Source of the DNA: a virus
DNA: 42,540 nt
Reading direction: 5' to 3' (one strand)
Virus record (IMG/VR): IMGVR_UViG_3300043449_000265
Span: 1 to 42,540 of that record
Position 1 is the stretch's first letter. The number at the start of each line of letters is the position of its first letter. The notes beneath the pieces were generated by a model, which saw nothing but the letters and a program-made list of their open reading frames with translations, made no database searches and was not told where the DNA came from. The position numbers and the translations under genes are program-made. Shown here in pieces: positions 15,071 through 22,422 of this stretch.

Positions 15071-16329
15071 TATCTTCCTACCTGTGATAGATACTTAGCC
15101 TTTGTTTCTTCCCAATCCATAAAGATTAGGTCATCATAGAAAAGAGTTTCCTTAGAAACACGGTCTTGTTCAACTAAGGACTTGATCCGTTTTCCTGCAT
15201 ACTTATCTTTCCATAGATTTACCAGAGCATCATAACTGGAATCGAACGCCTTGGCAAGTTCTTTCTCGGAGATTTCCTTACGAAGAAATTCGTTGGTGTT
15301 GGTATACAAAGGACTAAAATAGATTCCGCGGGCGTGCTCGGAACGAATTAGTTCTTTATCAATACCAAGTTGAGAATACATAAATGTATAAGATCGGTTC
15401 TTGTGGTCTCTCTTGTATGGCATACCGTCAAGGTTCTTTGCAACATACCACTCAAAGTATTTTCTTGTATGGTTCTTCTTCAACCAATCAAGCATTAATT
15501 TTACAGTAGGTTTTCTTGCCTCATAAGACACAGAGCCTGATGTGAAGCCCATTTTTTTCCAATGTTGCAGGCGATCATACTGTGATAACTGGTTAGTTTT
15601 AGACTTACCATATAATGATGTAGTAGTAACGCCAATGAGTGTATCACCATATTGTTTTTTCCAATCTTGTTGTACCTTATCACAAAGACAAAGTAATGCT
15701 AGAAGTTTACCGCCTGTATAGTTATAACCAAGCGGTTGTAAAGGCACAATGGTAGAACCAATGGCCGTGTGATTGATCATACCTTGATTTGTCTTAACCT
15801 CACGGGACCAACCAATATAATTATCTCTTGGTGTCAGGTCAAGGAAGTCGGATGAAATACAAATAACACCAAGATATTTACCTGTAACATCATCTTGAAC
15901 AATATAAGATAAATTACGGCCAATATTGGAGTTATTCTTCATTGTAGAAGTAAAGTTGCGAATAGTATTCCAAGTGTCTTGCATATCAAATTCAGGAGTA
16001 TAAACAAGGACTGGTTTTAGTTTCGCATAGTCCATTGGATCATTAGGAATCCAGATGTTATCTTTAATCTTATTGATTGCAAGTTCCTGTTCACCGTCTT
16101 CAAGACAAGTGCCAAATAAACCTTCATGTGTAGGATATTTAATATGTATCTCAAGCCATTTTTGATAGAGAGTATATTCCTCTACGGACATTTTAGAAAC
16201 ATTAGTAAGGTCCTCAACAACAACCTTTTTTAGTTCATCATCGTTAAGGGCCTCTGGTGCTTCAAATGTGGATTGAAATAAGTCCCATTGCTTTTCAACA
16301 TCTTTTAGTTCATCTTCACTTTTTGCCAT
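15070..16329 (-). CDS. DruA-like protein (DUF4338 family)
   Basis: Predicted 419 residues. The middle part fits DUF4338, the family of Druantia defence protein DruA. LGVICIS (153-159) and TPRDNYIGWSRE (166-177) correspond to the RDRxIGW motif. GGKLLALLCL (206-215), DWKKQYGDTLIGVTTTS (222-238) and YDRLQHWKKMGFTSG (251-265) correspond to the DW..YG..L..T......Y....W...G.T.G motifs. The 110-residue N-terminus and 150-residue C-terminus are extra. No DruB-E or helicase partner is present, so it is not a full Druantia locus. Solo DruA-like genes occur in phages; a role in counter-defence or DNA modification is only inference. It precedes the GIY-YIG/HTH gene. Confidence 0.62.
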   Translation of the reverse strand: MAKSEDELKDVEKQWDLFQSTFEAPEALNDDELKKVVVEDLTNVSKMSVEEYTLYQKWLEIHIKYPTHEGLFGTCLEDGEQELAINKIKDNIWIPNDPMDYAKLKPVLVYTPEFDMQDTWNTIRNFTSTMKNNSNIGRNLSYIVQDDVTGKYLGVICISSDFLDLTPRDNYIGWSREVKTNQGMINHTAIGSTIVPLQPLGYNYTGGKLLALLCLCDKVQQDWKKQYGDTLIGVTTTSLYGKSKTNQLSQYDRLQHWKKMGFTSGSVSYEARKPTVKLMLDWLKKNHTRKYFEWYVAKNLDGMPYKRDHKNRSYTFMYSQLGIDKELIRSEHARGIYFSPLYTNTNEFLRKEISEKELAKAFDSSYDALVNLWKDKYAGKRIKSLVEQDRVSKETLFYDDLIFMDWEETKAKYLSQVGR

Positions 16330-16339
16330 AATAATCCTT

Positions 16340-16861
16340 TTAATAATCTAGTTGAGGCGGCACTGGAAAATCAAGATAATCCAATCCTAATGATAGTCCT
16401 GCTCTGGGAGTCAAAGATATAACTTTATGATAATTACCTATTGGTATATAAATTACATCACCTGGATTTAAAATATACTCTCCATTATCCACAATCCATT
16501 TTGTTTTACCTATCATTTGCCAATAAAATACTTCTGCCTTATCTATATGTTTTCCACTACCTAATGCTGATGTGGTTAAAGATATATATAAATGTGCCGA
16601 TGTTTCCAACTTAGGACATATTTTTTGTAAGTTTTCACAAAACAATTTTGTAAATTCACAATGTTCTTTCACATTATGAGTTACGATATAATAATTATCT
16701 TTATTCAATATTAAACTATTTTCTTTGACGGACGCTTCTAAATCGGCAAAAACATATTCCCATGTTATATCAAAATTTATAACATTACCAAAATAATAAC
16801 TTAAATTTTCTTTTCTATTTTTTATAAACTTTTTATCATATAGAAAGTCAAAATTCGACAA
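16340..16861 (-). CDS. Cupin/JmjC-like Fe(II) oxygenase
   Basis: Predicted 173 residues with TTG start at 16861: GGAG lies 9 bases upstream, and no in-frame ATG exists near the N-terminus. SGKHIDKAEVFYWQMIGKTKW (about 106-126) gives the HxD metal pair, and NPGDVIYIPIGNYHKV (about 137-152) gives the distal His in the GD..YIP...H pattern of JmjC/cupin_8 oxygenases. Such enzymes hydroxylate proteins, nucleic acids or small molecules with 2-oxoglutarate. The family also holds inactive members. The gene is more AT-rich than its neighbours and looks like an insertion. Substrate unknown. Confidence 0.65.
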   Translation of the reverse strand: MSNFDFLYDKKFIKNRKENLSYYFGNVINFDITWEYVFADLEASVKENSLILNKDNYYIVTHNVKEHCEFTKLFCENLQKICPKLETSAHLYISLTTSALGSGKHIDKAEVFYWQMIGKTKWIVDNGEYILNPGDVIYIPIGNYHKVISLTPRAGLSLGLDYLDFPVPPQLDY

Positions 16862-17041
16862 TTACTTAACTCCATTTTCAGGTAAAGGCAGTGTTACCTT
16901 TTCTATCTCCAATTCACTTATAGTTGTAGTAAGATAATGCTCCTCACTTTTTAACCACACATAGTTACCATCAATCGCCATAACCTGAAACAATTGATAC
17001 ATATGTTTATGATAGTAGAAGTCTCCGATATTTACTTCCAT
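16862..17041 (-). CDS. Small hypothetical protein (59 residues)
   Basis: ATG at 17041, stop TAA at 16864-16862. The protein starts MEVNIGDFYYHKHMYQLF and looks like a compact beta-barrel fold (IGDFYYHK..QLFQVMAIDGNYVWLKSE), similar to small SH3/KOW-like domains. It overlaps the upstream 58-residue gene by 10 bases, and the TTG start of the oxygenase follows its stop directly. The tight packing supports reality. No function seen. Confidence 0.55.
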   Translation of the reverse strand: MEVNIGDFYYHKHMYQLFQVMAIDGNYVWLKSEEHYLTTTISELEIEKVTLPLPENGVK

Positions 17042-17208
17042 CGTTCTTTAATCTCTTTTACACGATCTTTAAGGTATTCTTTAACTATTGGTGTTATATT
17101 ATCATTATTTTTGCAAACTGTCAAGATATTAATTTCCGTTTGAAACGCGGTCATTAGTATGTAATCTTGGGAATAACTGTAATTTTTGTGAGGATCAGTT
17201 TTTGACAT
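17032..17208 (-). CDS. Small hypothetical protein (58 residues)
   Basis: ATG at 17208 with AGGAGCACCTAT upstream, stop TAA at 17034-17032. It begins MSKTDPHKNYSYSQDYILM and ends in a charged helix (VKEYLKDRVKEIKERWK). Probably all-alpha. No family recognised. It is placed 10 bases after the membrane-protein gene and overlaps the next gene. The good ribosome site and the overlap are the evidence that it is translated. Confidence 0.55.
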   Translation of the reverse strand: MSKTDPHKNYSYSQDYILMTAFQTEINILTVCKNNDNITPIVKEYLKDRVKEIKERWK

Positions 17209-17218
17209 ATAGGTGCTC

Positions 17219-17446
17219 CTAAGTTAATTCTTTCACCACACCAGCAATATAAATTAATATTATAACAAACTGAATTGTTATAAGTGACCACTTTCTCCAT
17301 AATAAGGCAACTAGTAACCATGCAAAATTACCGGCCAAAGAAACATAAATGTTTAATGGATATATGTTCCATGAAGTAAGTGCCACGCCGAAAATAAGTA
17401 ATACAGTGGCAAACCATTCAAGGACGAATTCAACTTTCTTGTTCAT
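17219..17446 (-). CDS. Small membrane protein, two to three helices
   Basis: Predicted 75 residues. Hydrophobic segments at about 9-25 (LEWFATVLLIFGVALTS), 33-49 (IYVSLAGNFAWLLVALL) and 55-71 (LITIQFVIILIYIAGVV) predict three short membrane helices separated by basic residues. No family recognised. It overlaps the preceding small frame by 17 bases. GGTGG lies a few bases before the ATG. A role at the host membrane is inferred from the helices. Confidence 0.65.
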   Translation of the reverse strand: MNKKVEFVLEWFATVLLIFGVALTSWNIYPLNIYVSLAGNFAWLLVALLWRKWSLITIQFVIILIYIAGVVKELT

Positions 17447-17537
17447 TAATCCACCCCATTTGAGATAGACCCTGCCATAAATTGTCTATATTATATGATT
17501 GATAACCATAATGAGTATCATATATGTATGTAATCAC
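17430..17537 (-). CDS. Possible 35-residue protein with GTG start
   Basis: A GTG at 17537 overlaps the TGA stop of the upstream gene (GTGA), with GGAG about 10 bases before it. The frame runs to TGA at 17432-17430 and overlaps the next gene. The peptide begins (M)ITYIYDTHYGYQSYNID and has a WQGLSQMGW segment. It fills a gap that would otherwise be 87 bases. Evidence is only the coupling signal and frame, so it could be chance. Confidence 0.4.
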   Translation of the reverse strand: MITYIYDTHYGYQSYNIDNLWQGLSQMGWINEQES

Positions 17538-17833
17538 TTATCCATCTCCTTACGAAAGTCAAAATCATCGGTTAACATTTGGTCATATATTTCTTGTGTA
17601 ATATCTTCTATTTTTTCGGTAAGTATTCTTAGTGACATTGCAGAAATAGCATCAACAAGTATTGAGTTTACAGATTGACCTTGTTTAAGACCAAGTTCTT
17701 TCATAATAATAGGGGCAACTGCCAACCTTTCCATTTGTCTAGAAGGTGACATTGCCCACACAAACGGAATCTTACCTTCGTCCATTAGTCGTTCGGACTC
17801 GGCCATATTCCGTAATGTTTCTTTATTCAGCAT
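17534..17833 (-). CDS. Hypothetical protein, 99 residues
   Basis: Predicted 99 residues, helical and acidic, with an ESERLMDEGKIPFVWAMSPSR segment and a long C-terminal helix. No family recognised. The ATG at 17833 sits at the expected transcription start of the promoter just upstream, so the mRNA would be leaderless. Otherwise translation starts at the in-frame ATG at 17806 (MAESERL), which gives 90 residues. It heads the operon of small genes that leads to the DruA-like gene. Confidence 0.6.
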   Translation of the reverse strand: MLNKETLRNMAESERLMDEGKIPFVWAMSPSRQMERLAVAPIIMKELGLKQGQSVNSILVDAISAMSLRILTEKIEDITQEIYDQMLTDDFDFRKEMDK

Positions 17834-17839
17834 GTTTCT

Positions 17840-17868
17840 ATTCTACTAGGTTATTGTTCTTTTGTCAA
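17840..17868 (-). promoter_or_regulatory. Sigma70-like promoter before the accessory operon
   Basis: TTGACA (17868-17863), 17 bases, TAGAAT (17845-17840) on the minus strand. The -35 box encodes the Leu-Thr near the end of gp46. It should drive the small genes, the oxygenase, DruA-like and GIY-YIG genes. Confidence 0.65.
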
Positions 17869-19572
17869 GACCGAAAAGTTTTTTACCTTTTCAAACTTTA
17901 CCGTTCTTTGGAACCTATCCACCATAGCATCTTTATGTGATATAACAAATATATTAGTTCCTTTATCACCCATATCCCACATGATCTTAATAAACTCATC
18001 TATTCCTGTGGCATCCATAGCACGATCAAGGATTTCATCAAACACAAGAATGTTGACGTTGACCGAGTTTTTGAGTTTGGCAATCTGTCTCCATGTAAGG
18101 AGAATTGCCAAGTCTATTCTTAACTTTTCTCCTTCGCTGAAATTATGGTAGGAGAACTCATCTCGGTATCTTGACTTGATTGTTTCCTCAAAGGACTCAT
18201 TGATGTTAAAGTTGACGAAGAAACCAAGCTTTGCCAGATACTTGTTGATGTGCTTGTTGATGATCGGTAGATATTGCTTAATAATCTTAGTTTTGATTCC
18301 ACCATCTTTGAGTAGAGTAGTAGCGAGGTCGATGTAGGTCCGTTCATCTAAAAGGGCCTTCTTTTCTTCTTCGAGGGTGGAAATATCATGTTGAACTGTT
18401 TCGAGTTGTCGTTCGCTGTCTTGGGTGGTTTTATCCGATGATGCGAAAGATTCAATCTGTTCAATGATTTGTGCCAGATTATTCTCAATAGAGTTATAGG
18501 AAGTCTTAGAAGATGAAATAGATACTCTAAGGTCATTGATCTTCTTTAAAACCTCGTCAATCTTCTCAATTTCACCAAGGCATTGATCAATCTGTTCGGA
18601 GACCTTATTTAGTCCTTCACTAATTTCACCGATCTTAGAATTGTTATCTTCTATTGCTTTTTCTTTATGTTCTGGTACTATATCTTGCTTACAGGTTGGA
18701 CAACTATCATTATCATGGTAAAAGGCCACCTCTTTCTGTAGTCTCTCCTGATTATTCTCCATTTTAGCACGGAATCCAACTAATTTGCTATGCTTTGATT
18801 TTAATGCGGAGGTATCTGCACCGGCCTCAATTAGTCTATCTCTTTGACCTTCTAAGTCGGAAATGACTGTTTGTTCCAAAACTAAACTATCTTTTAGTTC
18901 CTGTTCTTTTTCTCTTAATTGAGAAACTTTGCTTTCATTATTGACCTTTAACGAGGCCAAAGTTTGCTCAATGTAAGTTTTATTTTCTTCTTTGCTGGTG
19001 AGTGTAATTCTATTCTTTTCCAGTCCTTCTCTGTTTAACTGCAAGCGGTTCTTCACCACATTAGACATAGCGGAAAATATTTGTATGTCTAATAGATCCT
19101 CAATAACCGATCTACGATCACCAGGTGATAACTGCATAAAGGGAACGAATGATGCCGAACCTAGAATAACAACCTGTGTAAAGGACTTAAAGTTCATCTT
19201 TAGAATATGTTTTTCTAGGTGCTCTTGGTAGTCCTTAGCTGCCGCATCTTGATTGACCATCTTATCTTCACAATATATTTCAAAGATGTTTGGCTTAGCA
19301 CCACGAATAATCTTATATCGTTTATTAGAAACAGTGAACTCAATTTCAACCACACAGTTTTTACCGTTGATGCTATTGATTACATTACCTTTATTTACCT
19401 TACGAAAAGGTTTACCAAACAAAACAAACACGATGGCATCTAGAAAGGTGGACTTTCCGGCACCATTGTGTCCCATAATCAAGGTATTCTTATGTGTGTC
19501 TAGTCCAATCTCAGTCCAATTGTTACCAGATGATAAGAAGTTTTTATATCGTATAGTATGGAAAGTAATCAT
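17851..19572 (-). CDS. 46: Recombination endonuclease subunit gp46 (Rad50/SbcC-like)
   Basis: Predicted 573 residues (T4 gp46 is 560). With gp47 it forms the phage Mre11-Rad50-type complex that resects ends and degrades host DNA for recombination-dependent replication. Walker A is GHNGAGKS (34-41). Two long coiled coils flank a zinc hook CPTC (291-294). The signature FSEGEKLRID lies near 477, and Walker B/D-loop ILVFDEILDRAMD near 507. It overlaps the upstream DUF6445-like oxygenase gene by 4 bases, and that gene in turn follows gp47. The operon probably starts at the promoter at 22012-22040. Confidence 0.95.
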   Translation of the reverse strand: MITFHTIRYKNFLSSGNNWTEIGLDTHKNTLIMGHNGAGKSTFLDAIVFVLFGKPFRKVNKGNVINSINGKNCVVEIEFTVSNKRYKIIRGAKPNIFEIYCEDKMVNQDAAAKDYQEHLEKHILKMNFKSFTQVVILGSASFVPFMQLSPGDRRSVIEDLLDIQIFSAMSNVVKNRLQLNREGLEKNRITLTSKEENKTYIEQTLASLKVNNESKVSQLREKEQELKDSLVLEQTVISDLEGQRDRLIEAGADTSALKSKHSKLVGFRAKMENNQERLQKEVAFYHDNDSCPTCKQDIVPEHKEKAIEDNNSKIGEISEGLNKVSEQIDQCLGEIEKIDEVLKKINDLRVSISSSKTSYNSIENNLAQIIEQIESFASSDKTTQDSERQLETVQHDISTLEEEKKALLDERTYIDLATTLLKDGGIKTKIIKQYLPIINKHINKYLAKLGFFVNFNINESFEETIKSRYRDEFSYHNFSEGEKLRIDLAILLTWRQIAKLKNSVNVNILVFDEILDRAMDATGIDEFIKIMWDMGDKGTNIFVISHKDAMVDRFQRTVKFEKVKNFSVLTKEQ

Positions 19573-20285
19573 AAATCGTTCTGTTCATTACATCTTGTTA
19601 CTGGAGACATATAAGGTGAAACACATTCTCTAACAAAGAATACTTGTGTTAGTCTAGGTTCACCTGAAGGATTATTGAAACTATTGACACCATGCCAGGT
19701 ATCTCCAGGAAAACACACTAGTCTGTTATAGATGTTATTAAATCTTACCGTTTCTTCAAACGAAGAGTTATGTAAATCTAATGCTAGATCATGTTGAACA
19801 TCTATGTTATCTCGATACAACAAAATCTTAGATTCGACGAAATGATTTATTGTATTTTCATTCACAACTCTAAACAGAGATGTGCCGTTTTCAGGAATAG
19901 AATTTGGTGAAAGATAGATTATTCCACTGAATAGTACAAAATCATCGGTATGAATCCATCCTTTGTTCTTAGATGAATTAGGATCTTTGTCAAGTTGTTC
20001 AACCAATTGAAACATTGTGTCAATGGTGTAATGAACCGATTTATCTAAAGGATAAAACAATGATAACAACTTAGCACAAAACTTGTCATAAAAGTTTCTA
20101 TTGATTTGATGTATGAGACTTGTTCTTTTACCAGGCCAATGACCATCATTATGGAAAAAATCATTGTCTAATGCTAGTTTTCTTACCTCATCAGGATTTT
20201 TATAAAAGTTGTCCACACACATATAAGGATATTTTTTCAATCCTTTTTTAACTCTAAATTCATCCGCCAAATGTTGTTCAGCCAT
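19569..20285 (-). CDS. 2OG-Fe(II) oxygenase-like protein (DUF6445-like)
   Basis: Predicted 238 residues. WIHTDDFVLFSGIIYLSP (about 114-131) carries the HxD metal motif at the start of a jelly-roll. RLVCFPGDTWHGVNSF (about 193-208) gives the distal His, followed by RLTQVFF with a possible 2-oxoglutarate Arg. The N-terminus YPYMCVDNFYKNPDEVRKLAL resembles bacterial proteins of DUF6445 type. Such enzymes hydroxylate peptides or small molecules, here of unknown identity. It is wedged between gp47 and gp46, overlapping gp46 by 4 bases. Confidence 0.65.
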   Translation of the reverse strand: MAEQHLADEFRVKKGLKKYPYMCVDNFYKNPDEVRKLALDNDFFHNDGHWPGKRTSLIHQINRNFYDKFCAKLLSLFYPLDKSVHYTIDTMFQLVEQLDKDPNSSKNKGWIHTDDFVLFSGIIYLSPNSIPENGTSLFRVVNENTINHFVESKILLYRDNIDVQHDLALDLHNSSFEETVRFNNIYNRLVCFPGDTWHGVNSFNNPSGEPRLTQVFFVRECVSPYMSPVTRCNEQNDL

Positions 20286-20300
20286 ATCATAATTCCTTTA

Positions 20301-21377
20301 TTATACAGTTTCTACCTGCTGTGCCTCTTGATATACGTCTAACATAAACGATTTCATTCTAGCAGATTCCACAGGTAAAGTCAATCCATCAATATACTTA
20401 GAAAGGATAGTTGCTGTATCTTCCGCTTCATCAACGGAATCGGCATCTTCATTTTCTAACAATACTGATGGATCTTCAACAATCTGTATATCTAAAGGAC
20501 CTGCTTTATATATGGAATCAAAAAGTAGATCAAATGCATAAGGATTAGATTTATTAATCACCACTAACTTAACGTAGGTATTCTTATACTTACTAAAGTC
20601 TGTGCCTTGTATCTTTTCTACAATGTTAGGATTGGCAACGTCATCATACTTTGCAATTCTAAACATCTTATAAGGATTTTGTATAAACTCTAGAATACGT
20701 GTTTCTGTATCAAAGACAGAAAATCCTCTAGGGTCTGAGTAATCATGCCAAGTATATTCAGCAAAGGCACCAATGTAAGAAACATTACCAATAGTAGAAC
20801 GATGATGGTAATGTCCGCTATAGACTTTATCAAACTTGTCAAAAACTTTACGATCCAGTCCATGATCCGATATCAATCCTTTATGCATTGTGAAACCGTT
20901 TAGTTCTAGGTGACCCATAAGAACCTCGGCCCTAGGATGTTCAATTACATCCATTGCTTGTTCACGGTTTGATGCCGTGATCCAAGGCATTATTTGTATA
21001 TCCAACCCATCAATATTAATAATGTCAGGTAAACTATAAGTATTAATACACCTATATCTTCCAACAACAAGTTCATCTAATGCGTTTACCTCATGTGTAT
21101 CTTTGTAATAGGAGTCATGATTACCTTGTATGATGTGGGTTTCAATACCACGATCTTCTAAGGGATCGAGTAGGTCTTCTCTACACCTTTTGGCGGAGAG
21201 GAAGTTGATATATTTCCGCCTGTCGAAAATGTCACCAAGGTGTACCACATGGCCAATAGAATTAGTATCAATATAGTTGAAGAACCAGTCATAACAGCAT
21301 TTTTGATATTCGTGAAACGCCGGGTTATCATTTCTTACTCCTGCATGTGTATCCGTTATCATAGCAATTTTTGTCAT
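20301..21377 (-). CDS. 47: Recombination endonuclease subunit gp47 (Mre11-like)
   Basis: Predicted 358 residues (T4 gp47 is 339). It is the nuclease partner of gp46. The calcineurin-type metal motifs are in order: DTH (9-11), GDIFD (48-52), GNHDS (85-89), then GHLELNG and YSGHYHHRS, the later His ligands. The C-terminal 100 residues hold the capping domain and an acidic stretch. It overlaps the upstream oxygenase gene by 4 bases, so it is translated with it. Function and pairing are well known for T4. Confidence 0.95.
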   Translation of the reverse strand: MTKIAMITDTHAGVRNDNPAFHEYQKCCYDWFFNYIDTNSIGHVVHLGDIFDRRKYINFLSAKRCREDLLDPLEDRGIETHIIQGNHDSYYKDTHEVNALDELVVGRYRCINTYSLPDIINIDGLDIQIMPWITASNREQAMDVIEHPRAEVLMGHLELNGFTMHKGLISDHGLDRKVFDKFDKVYSGHYHHRSTIGNVSYIGAFAEYTWHDYSDPRGFSVFDTETRILEFIQNPYKMFRIAKYDDVANPNIVEKIQGTDFSKYKNTYVKLVVINKSNPYAFDLLFDSIYKAGPLDIQIVEDPSVLLENEDADSVDEAEDTATILSKYIDGLTLPVESARMKSFMLDVYQEAQQVETV

Positions 21378-21976
21378 TGTTTAACTCTTGTATTAAATGC
21401 GATTGAAACTCTTTTGGATATATTTTGTTTACCATTAGAACCGTGTTTAATCCAACTAGGAAAAATAAATAAATCTCCTATTGAAGGATAAAATTCATAT
21501 ACTCTTTTACTGTAAATTGTCTCTTTAAAAGAATCCGTATATTCTACAAAAGGGTTAGGATTTTGAAAACATAATGGATTTGATTCTTTATCAGTTTTTA
21601 GATATATACATCCTGTAATCATGCTATTAGGATGAGTGTGATCATATAATGAACTACCTTCATACTGAAAATTTATCCAACTATTTGTTAAAATGGTTTC
21701 ACAAAAACCTGTTAAGTCGCTATATAATTTTAAGGCATTATTAATATTTTTTTCTATGTTACAATCAATATTTTTTTCTAACTCTAAAATTATATTCGAG
21801 TCGATAGCATGTGATACTTTTGCATTGCCTGTAAAATATCCATGCTGTTTTAAAGATGTATGATGTTCATAAAACGAAATAATTTTATCACATTGTAATA
21901 GATTCAAAAAATTTGGAAATTTTATTACCAAACAAGGAAATATATCTTCGCTCAAATATTTTACAATTTCATTCAT
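21374..21976 (-). CDS. 2OG-Fe(II) oxygenase (TIGR02466-like)
   Basis: Predicted 200 residues. YDHTHPNSMITGCIYLKT (about 111-128) and GDLFIFPSWIKHGS (about 166-179), followed by KRVSIAFN, are the hallmark segments of the TIGR02466 oxygenase family: an early metal His, FPSWLxH with the distal His, and the R.S.sFN strand with the 2-oxoglutarate Arg. The gene is AT-rich and Asn/Lys/Ile-rich compared with gp47, which points to acquisition. It is the first gene of the gp47-gp46 operon behind a good promoter, and the ATGA overlap couples gp47 translation to it. Substrate unknown; it may act on virion or host peptides. Confidence 0.72.
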   Translation of the reverse strand: MNEIVKYLSEDIFPCLVIKFPNFLNLLQCDKIISFYEHHTSLKQHGYFTGNAKVSHAIDSNIILELEKNIDCNIEKNINNALKLYSDLTGFCETILTNSWINFQYEGSSLYDHTHPNSMITGCIYLKTDKESNPLCFQNPNPFVEYTDSFKETIYSKRVYEFYPSIGDLFIFPSWIKHGSNGKQNISKRVSIAFNTRVKQ

Positions 21977-22011
21977 TTATAAAAAAATCCTAATATCAAA
22001 TTTTTAGATAC

Positions 22012-22040
22012 AGTATATGCTAAAAACCTAACTTCGTCAA
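22012..22040 (-). promoter_or_regulatory. Sigma70-like promoter for the gp47/gp46 operon
   Basis: TTGACG (22040-22035), 17 bases, TATACT (22017-22012) on the minus strand. The TGA stop of the upstream small gene is part of the -35 box. Confidence 0.65.
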
Positions 22041-22222
22041 TCTTCTTTAGTAAGCTCTTTATATGTCTCATATTCTGATTGCCTTAACCAACCTAGATTT
22101 ATCATCCTTTGCATAACCTTATCCTTATCTTGTTTATTATAAGGAACAGGTTCAACTATCTTATCACAAAACCACTCTATGTTTTGATCAATCTCTTTGA
22201 TCATATCGTCTATATCGGTCAT
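22037..22222 (-). CDS. Small hypothetical protein (61 residues)
   Basis: Predicted 61 residues, acidic and helical, beginning MTDIDDMIKEIDQNIEWF. The C-terminal half has an NLGWLRQSEYETYKEL helix. No family recognised. It overlaps the upstream gene by 4 bases (ATGA). Its stop lies inside the next promoter, which suggests compact real gene borders. Confidence 0.6.
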   Translation of the reverse strand: MTDIDDMIKEIDQNIEWFCDKIVEPVPYNKQDKDKVMQRMINLGWLRQSEYETYKELTKED

Positions 22223-22422
22223 GATGTTTTCCGGCGTTTAAAAGTGCCTGCCGTCCCCATTTCAGTGTCATAGTCATTGATTGCTTTATCAATGGCCTTT
22301 TTAATACCTTCTAATCTCATGCGATAGTTACCACGAATATGGACTCGCTCTTTTTTATCTTTCAAGGCCGACAATAACTGTTGAACCTGGAAAGGAACAT
22401 CAAACTGGTTCTCTTCTTTCAT
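22219..22422 (-). CDS. Small hypothetical protein (67 residues)
   Basis: Predicted 67 residues with alternating basic and acidic runs: FQVQQLLSALKDKKERVHI, then a RLEGIKKAIDKAINDYD helix and a Lys/Arg-rich end. Possibly a nucleic-acid or protein binder. It overlaps the HNH gene by 4 bases upstream and the next gene by 4 bases downstream. No family recognised. Confidence 0.6.
   Translation of the reverse strand: MKEENQFDVPFQVQQLLSALKDKKERVHIRGNYRMRLEGIKKAIDKAINDYDTEMGTAGTFKRRKTS

Noticed and set aside
15070-16329. Complete Druantia defence system
   Set aside because: Only the DruA-like part is present; neighbouring genes are small proteins, an oxygenase and a GIY-YIG/HTH protein, with no DruB-E or large helicase.
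17219-17446. Holin
   Set aside because: Size and membrane helices would fit, but no lysis gene is near and small membrane proteins are common in this region; evidence is too thin to name it.
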